A stretch of 64,000 nucleotides of DNA from an archaeon (GTDB lineage: Archaea > Nanobdellota > Nanobdellia > Pacearchaeales > GW2011-AR1). Below, in pieces: positions 1 through 8,434 of this stretch. Where the stretch lies: assembly GCA_018697295.1 (NCBI GenBank), contig JABHTJ010000002.1, positions 154,027 to 218,026 of the forward strand. Direction: 5' to 3'. Each line of letters begins with the position of its first letter. The first letter of the stretch is position 1. The translations under genes and the position numbers were made by a program. The notes under the pieces are model-generated. The model did no database searches and was not told where the DNA came from. It was given only the letters and a program-made list of their open reading frames with translations.

Positions 1-2
1 GA

Positions 3-1340
3 TTCTTTGGTGAATCTAAATTACAAAATTCTCCCAGAAGTAATAAATTAATTTCTGCAGAACCGATTATTGTTATTGGTGGTCCTTCGCATGTGACTAG
101 CCTTCCCTTTCCGGGAAAAGCATTTGTTTATTCTGCAGATAATGGCAATTTTTTATGGGATGTTTCTGAAGAGGTTGCCGATAGCGGTTTTGGTATTAGT
201 GTTTCTGCAAGCGATTTTAATGGGGATTCATATCAAGACATAGTTGTTGGAGCACACGGGCATCAAGAGCCTGGTTCAATAAATAATAAGGGGAAAATAT
301 ATGTTTATTCTGGTGCTCCCCCTCACAATCTTCTTTGGTCTAAAAAAGGTTTTATTGCAGGCAATAATCTTCCTCCGAGTTTGTATAATCAATATCCTGA
401 AAAATATGTTGAGTTTGGAAAAGGAATATCTTCTATTCCAGATACTAATGGCGATGGCTTTGAAGATATTTTGGTAGAAGACCCTTCATATTCTCCTGGG
501 GGAGGAATTCTTCCAGGAAATCATTCACATCCTCCGGATAGTTCTGGGAGAGTAAATCTTTATTCTGGAATAGATGGGAGGTTGTTGTGGTTTGGTGTTG
601 GTCCAAATGAAACTCATGCCTATGCTACAGATAGTAGTGGGATTCCCGATTTAAATGGAGACGGTTTTGGCGACTTCGTGATTAGTGGATTTGGTGCAGA
701 TAATCATCGTGGAAAAATATATGTTTATTCTGGTGCTCCCCCTCACAATCTTCTTTGGTCTAAAACTGGAGAAAGTGTGGGGGATCGGTTTGGATATTCG
801 GTGGACGGAATCTCAGATCTTGACGGTGACGGATTTGGAGATATTGTTGTGAATGCAGCTAATTTTAATTCTATCCGGGGAAAAGTATATGTTTATTCTG
901 GAAATACCGGCGTTCTACTTTGGTCTTATCTGGGAGACACTGGAGTTTCAAGTGATGGGACTGTGAGCGGAGTTCATGATCTTGACGGAGACGGATATTC
1001 AGACATCGTCGTTGGAGAACCTTATTTTAGTACACTTTCTAATAATTGGGTTGGAAGAATTCAGGTATTATCTGGAAATACAGGCACGTTATTATGGAGT
1101 GAAAATGGTCTTAGTTATCCTGAAAATTTTGGAAGATTTCTTAGCTCAGTTATTGGTAGCAATGGTCGTGGAAAAATGATTATTAGTTCTCCTCAATATA
1201 TTCATAATGGGATGAGTCTTGCAGGGCGTGTAAAGGTTTATAGTGGTGATGCTGCTGGAGGAAATTTACGTTGGACCTATGAGGGCACTCATGATGGGGA
1301 GCTATTTGGGAGGAGTGTTTCCGGAGCTCCACGTTATTAG
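3..1340 (+). CDS. FG-GAP / integrin-alpha-like repeat secreted protein (5' partial, ORF open to window start)
   Basis: Frame open from base 3 to stop at 1340; repeated D-x-N/D-GDG-[FY]-x-D-I/F-V motifs (DLNGDGFGDFVISG, DLDGDGFGDIVVNA, DLDGDGYSDIVVGEP). Confidence 0.85.
   Translation, partial: FFGESKLQNSPRSNKLISAEPIIVIGGPSHVTSLPFPGKAFVYSADNGNFLWDVSEEVADSGFGISVSASDFNGDSYQDIVVGAHGHQEPGSINNKGKIYVYSGAPPHNLLWSKKGFIAGNNLPPSLYNQYPEKYVEFGKGISSIPDTNGDGFEDILVEDPSYSPGGGILPGNHSHPPDSSGRVNLYSGIDGRLLWFGVGPNETHAYATDSSGIPDLNGDGFGDFVISGFGADNHRGKIYVYSGAPPHNLLWSKTGESVGDRFGYSVDGISDLDGDGFGDIVVNAANFNSIRGKVYVYSGNTGVLLWSYLGDTGVSSDGTVSGVHDLDGDGYSDIVVGEPYFSTLSNNWVGRIQVLSGNTGTLLWSENGLSYPENFGRFLSSVIGSNGRGKMIISSPQYIHNGMSLAGRVKVYSGDAAGGNLRWTYEGTHDGELFGRSVSGAPRY
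294..345 (+). repeat. 52-bp exact direct repeat, copy 1 (second copy 714-765) inside the FG-GAP gene
   Basis: aaaatatatgtttattctggtgctccccctcacaatcttctttggtctaaaa identical at both positions. Confidence 0.9.
714..765 (+). repeat. 52-bp exact direct repeat, copy 2
   Basis: identical to 294-345. Confidence 0.9.
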
Positions 1341-1374
1341 TTACAATTAAAAAACCTTATTTCTATAAAAAATT

Positions 1375-1920
1375 ATGAGAACATTACAAGTTGAGCAGAT
1401 GAGAAAGATTAAGAAAGCTGTGCCTGAGATAGAGAAGAAAGTGAAGGTTAAGATTTCTTTTAGGAAGGGCTCTGTTGCTATCAAGGGAAATGAATTGAAT
1501 GAATTTTTAGTTGAGCAAATTATTCGTGCTGTTGACTTTGGGTTTTATGTGGATGATGCGCTTTTGCTTACTAATGAAACTTTTGTGTTGGAATTTATTT
1601 CTATTAAGGAGAATACTCGGCGGAAGAATTTGGAAGATGTTCGGTCCCGAGTGATTGGAACTGATGGTAAGGCGAAGCGAACGATTGAGAAATTGACTGG
1701 ATGTGTGCTTGTTGTTCATGAAAATACTGTTGGATTAATTGTAGATTCAATACATCTTGATTCGGTTGTCCAGGCACTTGAATCGCTTATCCGTGGCGCG
1801 AAGCATGGGAATGTGTTTGCGTACTTGGAAAAACAAAATGTTGGTCGTCGGAAATTTGATGATGAAGATTTGGGATTGAAAGATAATGTTGATGACGGTT
1901 TAGATGGGGACGAAGAATGA
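1375..1920 (+). CDS. KH-domain RNA-binding protein, Dim2/Pno1/Krr1-like
   Basis: 181 aa; VIGTDGKAKRTIEKLTGCVLVV KH GxxG region and layout typical of archaeal Pno1-like proteins. Confidence 0.75.
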   Translation: MRTLQVEQMRKIKKAVPEIEKKVKVKISFRKGSVAIKGNELNEFLVEQIIRAVDFGFYVDDALLLTNETFVLEFISIKENTRRKNLEDVRSRVIGTDGKAKRTIEKLTGCVLVVHENTVGLIVDSIHLDSVVQALESLIRGAKHGNVFAYLEKQNVGRRKFDDEDLGLKDNVDDGLDGDEE

Positions 1921-2531
1921 GGCTGATATTGGTTCGACATGGAGAAACAGAATTTAATCTTGGCAGAATAATGCAAGGTCATGCGAATTCTGGACTTACT
2001 CCCAGAGGGAAAATGCAGGCTGAACAATTAGCTAAAAGATTATCTAAAGAAAAAATTGATGTTATTTATTCTTCTGATTTGAAGAGATGTGAAGATACGA
2101 TACGACCTTTTTTGAATAAAACAAATATCCAAATAACCTTTCATCGTGAATTAAGGGAGAGAAATTATGGTATTTTTGATGGAGAGCCGGCTGATGATTT
2201 TTTGAACTATATGAAGGAAAATGGTTTTTTTGGAGACTATTCTTCTAAACCCCCTGGTGGAGAAAACTTGCCTGAAGTTCAGAAGAGAATGATGGAGAAA
2301 ATCAATGAAATCTTGGATATTGAACACGGCAAAACTATTTTGGTAGTAACTCATGGAGGGGCTAAAACTTCTTTTTTACTTGGTCTATTTAATGAAGTTG
2401 CGAACAATGAGACTTACTCTAAATATAGTCCGGGAAACACGGCCGTTACAGTTATAGAATTTGACGAAGAAAAAAATCCTAAATTAATTGAACTTAATTC
2501 TATTGAACATCTAGAAGCAGACTTTGATTAA
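1917..2531 (+). CDS. Histidine phosphatase family (phosphoglycerate-mutase-like)
   Basis: LVRHGETEFN RHG motif, VVTHGG; 4-nt overlap with upstream gene. Confidence 0.85.
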   Translation: MRLILVRHGETEFNLGRIMQGHANSGLTPRGKMQAEQLAKRLSKEKIDVIYSSDLKRCEDTIRPFLNKTNIQITFHRELRERNYGIFDGEPADDFLNYMKENGFFGDYSSKPPGGENLPEVQKRMMEKINEILDIEHGKTILVVTHGGAKTSFLLGLFNEVANNETYSKYSPGNTAVTVIEFDEEKNPKLIELNSIEHLEADFD

Positions 2532-2575
2532 GATAAATACATTTAAATATCCTTTTTTGAATTTTGTTATATCGT

Positions 2576-2648
2576 GCTTCGGTAGCTCAGTGGTTAGAGC
2601 ACTCGGCTGTTAACCGAGGGGTCGAAGGTTCAAATCCTTCTCGAAGCG
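2576..2648 (+). tRNA. tRNA-Asn (GTT)
   Basis: Cloverleaf: acceptor GCTTCGG/TCGAAGC, anticodon stem CTCGG-CTGTTAA-CCGAG, T-arm GAAGG-TTCAAAT-CCTTC. Confidence 0.93.
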
Positions 2649-2809
2649 TTCTCGAATGATTTTAACCTGTTTTAAATCCCAATTCACAATTTGCATCTCG
2701 TTTCACAATTTGATATTTTGTATTTTTAAGGAGGTATTTTAGATAATTTGCAATTTTAGAAGAATTTAAATAAAATGGGTGTTGTCATTATTTAATTAAA
2801 CGTTAGATT

Positions 2810-2824
2810 TAAATATAAACCTCC
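2810..2824 (+). promoter_or_regulatory. Putative archaeal TATA-box promoter for the ATP-grasp operon
   Basis: TTTAAATATAAA in the intergenic region about 60-70 nt upstream of the racemase ATG. Confidence 0.4.
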
Positions 2825-2881
2825 TACTTTTTTAGTTACAAGTAAGGAAAATTAGAAAAATTTAAAAATGGAAAATTTAAG

Positions 2882-3685
2882 ATGAAACAGGTCGGGATTG
2901 TCGGGGGAGTTGGGCCCGAAGCTTCAAATAAGTTTTGTGAACTGTTAATTAAACATACTCCGTCGAAGAAAGATCAAGAAAATATTCCTTTTTTACATTT
3001 TTGTAATCCTCAAATTCCGGATAGGACTGATTTTATTGTTGGATGTGGGGAGAATCCATTGGATGAACTTATCAAAACTTCGATTCTTCTCGAAAATGCC
3101 GGGTCTGATTTTTTAGTCATACCTTGTAATACTGCTCATTATTTTTTAGCAGATATTCAAAGAAATGTTTCTATTCCTATTATTGATATGACTAAAATAT
3201 TGGTTAAGGAAATTTTATCTGAATATCCTCCTCTTAAAAAGGTCGGTATTTTGGCAACTACTGGAAGTATCGAGGCAGGAATTTATCAAGATTATTTTTG
3301 TAGTGTTGGTGTCGAGGCAATTTTGCCTAACTCTTCTGATCAGGAAACTTTGGTGATGAGGGCAATTTACGGTAATGATGGTATAAAGGCTGGGAAAAAA
3401 ATTTTGCCCCAGAAATTATTGATGAATGCAGCTCAAAAGCTAATTGAAGAGGGTGCTGAGGCGATTGTTCTTGGATGTACTGAAATTCCTCTTGTTTTGA
3501 AACAAAAAGATTTTGGAGTTAAATTATATGACCCTATGGAACTTACAGCTAAGGAAATCGTTCATTATGTTCGAGAAGAAAGTAAGGATAGTTTTGTTGG
3601 TGTTGATTTTGTTTTGCAAGACTTTGCAAAAGATTTGGGAAGAAAATTCGAGGGTGATAAGCTCGTCGAGGTTGCTTCTTATTAA
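2882..3685 (+). CDS. Aspartate/glutamate racemase family protein
   Basis: VGIVGGVGPEAS start; VIPCNTAHYF and VLGCTEIPLVL active-site Cys motifs. Confidence 0.85.
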   Translation: MKQVGIVGGVGPEASNKFCELLIKHTPSKKDQENIPFLHFCNPQIPDRTDFIVGCGENPLDELIKTSILLENAGSDFLVIPCNTAHYFLADIQRNVSIPIIDMTKILVKEILSEYPPLKKVGILATTGSIEAGIYQDYFCSVGVEAILPNSSDQETLVMRAIYGNDGIKAGKKILPQKLLMNAAQKLIEEGAEAIVLGCTEIPLVLKQKDFGVKLYDPMELTAKEIVHYVREESKDSFVGVDFVLQDFAKDLGRKFEGDKLVEVASY

Positions 3686-3686
3686 A

Positions 3687-4607
3687 ATGAAAGTAGTAAT
3701 TTTGCACCACGATTTGGAAAATTCTGAAAAAGAAATGAAGCGAATTATCGAAGGGAAATATTCTTCCGAGGTTCTTTTATTGGATATTCGGAAAACTAAT
3801 TTTGAAGAAATCGAAGATTTTTGCCCAGATTTAATTTTGAATAGGGTTTATGCTAGTGTTGCTAATCGAGACTATTGTTCTGTGAAAAAAACTTTGACAT
3901 TATTGAAAAAATTGGATGAGAGTTCGTTGTTAATTGTCAATTCTTATGATGCTTCTCGAAGCGACTATAGTAAATTTTTTGCTTTTAATTTGATGAATGT
4001 CGTTGGAATTAATACTCCTCGGTCTTTTTTATATGGTTTGAATTCTGATTTGGAGAAAACGGTTAAGACTCTTGGAGATTTTCCAATTATTGTTAAACGA
4101 GATAGTGGTGGTCGTGGAAAGGATTTAGCAAAATGTAACAATTTTGAAGAATTAAAGCAAGCTATTGGGGTTATTGAATCTTCGGAAGATTATAGTGGAG
4201 GGATTATTTTACAGGAATTTTGTGAACCTTTGGAGTCCTATGATTATCGTGTTTGGGTTGTTGGTGGTGAGGCTATTCTTTATCATAAGCGAACTTTGAT
4301 TTCATTGCAAGAAGATGAGCCGGCATGGCTTGCAAGTAGGTCCTTGGGCTCACAGATTTTGAGGGCTGATGCTAATATTCCTCTTGAACTTAAGAAATTT
4401 TGTGAAACTGCTGCCGAGGCTATTAATTCTAAATTTGATGTTTTAGATATTATTAAAACTAAAAATGGATTTTGTGTTATTGAACATAATCCTACGCCCA
4501 ATGTTCGTCCAGAGTATAAAGAAATCTTAGGTTTTTGTGTTATTGAAAAATTGCTTGAAAAAATTATTGAGAGATATGGCTTGGAGGCAGAAGTGAATGG
4601 TGAATGA
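3687..4607 (+). CDS. RimK-like ATP-grasp ligase
   Basis: FPIIVKRDSGGRGKDL, QEFCEPLESYDYRVWVVGGEAI, FCVIEHNPTPNVRPEY; ATG at 3687 chosen over upstream ORF start inside the racemase gene. Confidence 0.8.
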   Translation: MKVVILHHDLENSEKEMKRIIEGKYSSEVLLLDIRKTNFEEIEDFCPDLILNRVYASVANRDYCSVKKTLTLLKKLDESSLLIVNSYDASRSDYSKFFAFNLMNVVGINTPRSFLYGLNSDLEKTVKTLGDFPIIVKRDSGGRGKDLAKCNNFEELKQAIGVIESSEDYSGGIILQEFCEPLESYDYRVWVVGGEAILYHKRTLISLQEDEPAWLASRSLGSQILRADANIPLELKKFCETAAEAINSKFDVLDIIKTKNGFCVIEHNPTPNVRPEYKEILGFCVIEKLLEKIIERYGLEAEVNGE

Positions 4608-5886
4608 TATTAGTCGATTAATCGATTTTAATAAAATGGATGATTATTTGAATTTTACTCAGGATAAAAACTTAATTAGTGTTTTGAATGAACGATTCTC
4701 TGAAGATGGTCTGCTGTATGGTGATGAGCCTTACTCTTCCTGTTTAAATCCCCTTATTTTGACCAAACAAGGATTAAAAGATTCTGAAGAAATACCAAAA
4801 AAATTTATATCTTTGCTAAAAGATTTGGTTGCCTTAGTTCAAGATAAAAATTTGATGGAAGATGTAATTAATTCAAATCCCATATATCGTTTATTACGTA
4901 AAAATTTTGAGCTATTGGTTTCCTCTGATTTTTCTAAATTGCTTTATCGAGTAGATGGCCTAATTCATAATGGCAAGATTATGATTATTGAAGCGAATAC
5001 AAATTCTTCGGGGAGTATTGTGACTACAGAGAAAATGAACCGAATTGGTCTAGAGTTACTCGAGAATCCCTCTAATTTGGAATGCCATTCTCTTTTTGAA
5101 AAAGTTGTTGCTAATTTTTCTGAAGTCTACCATAAAAATTGCAAAAATGGAGAATTGTTTTTGATCATAGGAGATAAGAATGACTCTGAGAGTGCAGAAC
5201 ATAAATTATTTCGAGATAAGCTTCTTGAAAATAAAATTCCTACTAAACTAGTAGACTATCGAGAGAAAATAATCTATGAGGATTCTAATTTAGTTTATGA
5301 TCAAAAAAAAGTCGGAGTTGTTTATAGGAGAATTTTTCCTCTCGATTATAATGGAGATTTAATTAAAGCAGATCTTGAAAAAACAACCATATTTTTTAAT
5401 CCACTTTCTTCATACTTTTTAGCTACGAAAGCTTTTTTTGCTCTTTTCCACAAATTAAAAGATTCGGAATTGAAAGAACATAAAGAGTTTATTGAATCGA
5501 ACATAGTTTATACTTCTTTTATGTCTGATGTTGATCGAGAAGAGATTATTGAAAATAAAGATGACTATGTTTTAAAAGAAATTGAATTTAATTGTGGGAA
5601 TGGAATTTATATCGGGAAGGCAGAGAATAAGGAAGATTGGGAAAAAATAGTTTCTGCGATTGGTGATATGGCAATTGTTCAAAAATATATTGAGCCCTTG
5701 GCTTATGAATTTCTCGATAATAAAATTCCTGGAAGTCATAAAAGAAAATTTGATTTTAATCTGATTTGTATTGGAGAAGAACTTCAAGGTGTTTTTGTGA
5801 GGTCTAATGCTCCCGGAAACTATAAATCAAATACTGCTTGTGGTGCTTCGGAAGTTTTTTGTTTTTACGAAGGAGATAAAAAATGA
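4597..5886 (+). CDS. Circularly-permuted / glutathionylspermidine-synthase-like ATP-grasp protein
   Basis: YRVDGLIHNGKIMIIEANTNSSG, VVYRRIFPLDYNGD, FFNPLSSYFLATKAFFALF, VLKEIEFNCGNGIYIG. Confidence 0.65.
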   Translation: MVNDISRLIDFNKMDDYLNFTQDKNLISVLNERFSEDGLLYGDEPYSSCLNPLILTKQGLKDSEEIPKKFISLLKDLVALVQDKNLMEDVINSNPIYRLLRKNFELLVSSDFSKLLYRVDGLIHNGKIMIIEANTNSSGSIVTTEKMNRIGLELLENPSNLECHSLFEKVVANFSEVYHKNCKNGELFLIIGDKNDSESAEHKLFRDKLLENKIPTKLVDYREKIIYEDSNLVYDQKKVGVVYRRIFPLDYNGDLIKADLEKTTIFFNPLSSYFLATKAFFALFHKLKDSELKEHKEFIESNIVYTSFMSDVDREEIIENKDDYVLKEIEFNCGNGIYIGKAENKEDWEKIVSAIGDMAIVQKYIEPLAYEFLDNKIPGSHKRKFDFNLICIGEELQGVFVRSNAPGNYKSNTACGASEVFCFYEGDKK

Positions 5887-6851
5887 AAAAAGTTTTAGTT
5901 TCAATTAATCAAAGAATTGCTATAAATCCTCAAACAACTTTTGGAGGGCTAGTGAAGGTTTGTGAAGACAGCGATGCAGAAGTTGAATATATTGGAAGTA
6001 TTGGAAATAATTATGATTTTGATGGAGGACGCATTAGAACTTCTCGTTTTGTTGAGGGTGCATTTGTCGATGGAGGTTTTTCTTCTCCGAATGCAGATTT
6101 ATGGATTTTTTATGCTGATGGTTATCAGAATGATACTGCCGCAATGGGATTTTCAAGACCGTTAGATTATCATGAACGGATGATGTCTTTTTTAGAAACT
6201 CAAGTTTCTTCAGGGAATGTTGGCGAAGTAATAAATTCTCCTGAAACTGAGAGGAGAACTCTTAAGAGTTATTTTGCTCGATTAAATCCTGCCGAGTTTG
6301 GAATAATCCCCACTTACTTACTTGCTGGTGTCGAGGAATTGAGGGAAGCATTGAGAGAAAAAGGAAAACTTGTTGTTAAGCCGGACTGGGGAGGGGGGAT
6401 GAATGGAGTATCTCTATTATCTGAAGGTGACGATATTAGAGAATATGAATCTGCTGATTTTTCTGGATTGGTTTTTCAGGACTATTCTCCGGGAGAAGAG
6501 AAAAGAATGTGGGTTGTTGATGGAAAATTTGCAGATGGAAGATTGATTAGGATGCGAAATAGTCCTTGGGAAAATCATGCTCAAGATAGTGTTGTTTTGC
6601 CTTATAATCTATCTTCGGCAACAGAGGGGTTAGGAGGAATAGAATTGGCTGATTTTCAAAGAGATGTTGCTGCTACCGAAAAAATTGCGAAAGAAGCTGG
6701 GCTAATGATTGGTTCTGTCGATTTCTTGGGATCTCGAATTAATGAATTAAATGGTGCTGGAACTGGATATACTGCGGTTAATCGGTCTAATACTGTCCGA
6801 ATTGATGCGAGGAATCATTTGGATTCTTACATCCGATCATTAATTGACTGA
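5883..6851 (+). CDS. Glutathione-synthetase-like ATP-grasp protein
   Basis: KLVVKPDWGGGMNGVSLL, FQDYSPGEEKRMWVVDGKF, GSVDFLGSRINELN; 4-nt overlap with previous gene. Confidence 0.7.
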   Translation: MKKVLVSINQRIAINPQTTFGGLVKVCEDSDAEVEYIGSIGNNYDFDGGRIRTSRFVEGAFVDGGFSSPNADLWIFYADGYQNDTAAMGFSRPLDYHERMMSFLETQVSSGNVGEVINSPETERRTLKSYFARLNPAEFGIIPTYLLAGVEELREALREKGKLVVKPDWGGGMNGVSLLSEGDDIREYESADFSGLVFQDYSPGEEKRMWVVDGKFADGRLIRMRNSPWENHAQDSVVLPYNLSSATEGLGGIELADFQRDVAATEKIAKEAGLMIGSVDFLGSRINELNGAGTGYTAVNRSNTVRIDARNHLDSYIRSLID

Positions 6852-7792
6852 TGGTTCGAAATAATAATTTTTGCTTTAGTGATTTCAAGGTTGCCTTGGT
6901 TGCTCCTTCTCGTGGAACAGATTTTGTTAAATTGGAACTTGCGAAAAAGAGATTGAATTCTCTTGGAATAGCAGATATTGTTTATCGGAAAGATATTTGT
7001 GAGAGGAGCCTTGGCTATTGGTCTGGTGATTTTAAAAAGAGGGCAGAGGAATTGAATGATTTTTTTAGAGATGATAGTATAGATATAATCTGGTGTCTGA
7101 ATGGCGGATATACTTGCCTAGAATTAATTCCTTATCTGGATTTTAATTTGATTAGAGGATCTAGGAAATTGTTTATTGGGTTTAGTGATATTACAAGTAT
7201 ACAATATGCAATGTTTTATTTTTCCGGACTAGAAACCATCCAATTTCACATGCCTGGAGTATCTGGTTGGATGAACACTGTTGGAGAAATTAAAATGTTT
7301 GAAAAATTATTAACTTTTGGTGGAAATAGCTTTAAAATATCTGATGAGCAAATTTATTCCCAAGGTAGTTCTTCTGGAATTCTTATTGGTGGATGCATTT
7401 CTCTTTTGTGCGGGACTCTTGGAACGGGGCATGAGCTCGATACCAGGGGAAAAATATTATATCTTGAGGACGCAAATGTTTCTCCACAAAGACTTTACAA
7501 TGACCTTTGTCATTTGCATCTCTCCGGAAAATTTGAAAAAATTACTGGCTTAGTGATTTCTAAAATGGCAAACTGTGGAGACTATAAACCTTTTTTAGAT
7601 TTATTTTTAGAAAAACTTAATTTATTATCCATTCCAATAATTAAAGAATTTGATGCAGGTCATTGTGATTTTAAGATTCCTATCGTTCTTGGTGGTGAAT
7701 GTTCTATAGATTCTGAGAAAAAAAATATTTTTTTCGGATTTTCTCAAAATGCTCTTGGGAACCGTAAGCCAAATTTCACAAAATCCTTATAA
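6851..7792 (+). CDS. S66-family LD-carboxypeptidase / microcin-C immunity MccF-like
   Basis: VALVAPSRG, IIWCLNGGYTCLELIPYLD, FIGFSDITSIQYAM, GGCISLLCGTLGT, LYLEDANVSPQRLYNDL; TGATG overlap with previous gene. Confidence 0.8.
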   Translation: MVRNNNFCFSDFKVALVAPSRGTDFVKLELAKKRLNSLGIADIVYRKDICERSLGYWSGDFKKRAEELNDFFRDDSIDIIWCLNGGYTCLELIPYLDFNLIRGSRKLFIGFSDITSIQYAMFYFSGLETIQFHMPGVSGWMNTVGEIKMFEKLLTFGGNSFKISDEQIYSQGSSSGILIGGCISLLCGTLGTGHELDTRGKILYLEDANVSPQRLYNDLCHLHLSGKFEKITGLVISKMANCGDYKPFLDLFLEKLNLLSIPIIKEFDAGHCDFKIPIVLGGECSIDSEKKNIFFGFSQNALGNRKPNFTKSL

Positions 7793-7814
7793 ACTTATTT
7801 ATCTAATAGATTAC

Positions 7815-8381
7815 ATGCAACTAAATGATGCGATAAAAAAGAGGCGTAGTGTGACGAGGTATCTTAACAAGAAACCAGATTGGAGAAAAGTTGTGCGTGC
7901 AATTGATGCTGCGCGTTATGCTCCTAATGCAGATAATCTTTTTGCTATGAAATTTATTTTAATCTCTAATGAAGAAACTATCAATAAGTTTTTTGATGCG
8001 TCTCAGCAAGATTTTGTTTCTAAGGCGAAATATTTGGTCGTTGCTGTGAGTGATGATTCAAAACTTGTTGCTCATTACAAAGAGAGAGGAACTCGATATT
8101 CCGCACTTCAAGCAGGGGCCGCGATTCAGAATTTTTTATTAGAATTAATGGAACAAGGACTTGTTACGAAATGGGTTAAATATTTTTATGACGAGAAGGT
8201 TAAGGAAATTTTGGGAATTCCAGAGAAGATGATTGTTGAAGGATTATTTCCGATTGGACTTGAGACGAAAATTAAGACTGGTGCAGAAGTTTTAACTGAT
8301 TTGGAAAATATTGTGTTCTTTGAGAAGTGGGGAGAGAAGAAGATGACGCCTAATCCTATTGTGACGTTGGAGAATTCTTAA
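7815..8381 (+). CDS. Nitroreductase family protein
   Basis: MQLNDAIKKRRSVTRYLNKKP, AARYAPNADN; own TATA-like TTATAAA just upstream. Confidence 0.75.
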   Translation: MQLNDAIKKRRSVTRYLNKKPDWRKVVRAIDAARYAPNADNLFAMKFILISNEETINKFFDASQQDFVSKAKYLVVAVSDDSKLVAHYKERGTRYSALQAGAAIQNFLLELMEQGLVTKWVKYFYDEKVKEILGIPEKMIVEGLFPIGLETKIKTGAEVLTDLENIVFFEKWGEKKMTPNPIVTLENS

Positions 8382-8434
8382 AAAATAATTAAAAAAATAA
8401 AAAAAATAAGTTGGTTTGTTATTTAGCAATTAAA

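Noticed and set aside
2683-2712. TTCACAATTTG direct repeat downstream of tRNA-Asn as an att site of an integrated element
   Set aside because: Only 19 bp apart (2683 and 2702), no integrase in the window, and no repeat of the tRNA 3' end was found nearby.
7815-8381. Nitroreductase as an integral member of the ATP-grasp operon
   Set aside because: It follows by 22 bp but has its own TATA-like TTATAAA about 25 bp before the ATG; membership left undecided and not included in the operon claim.
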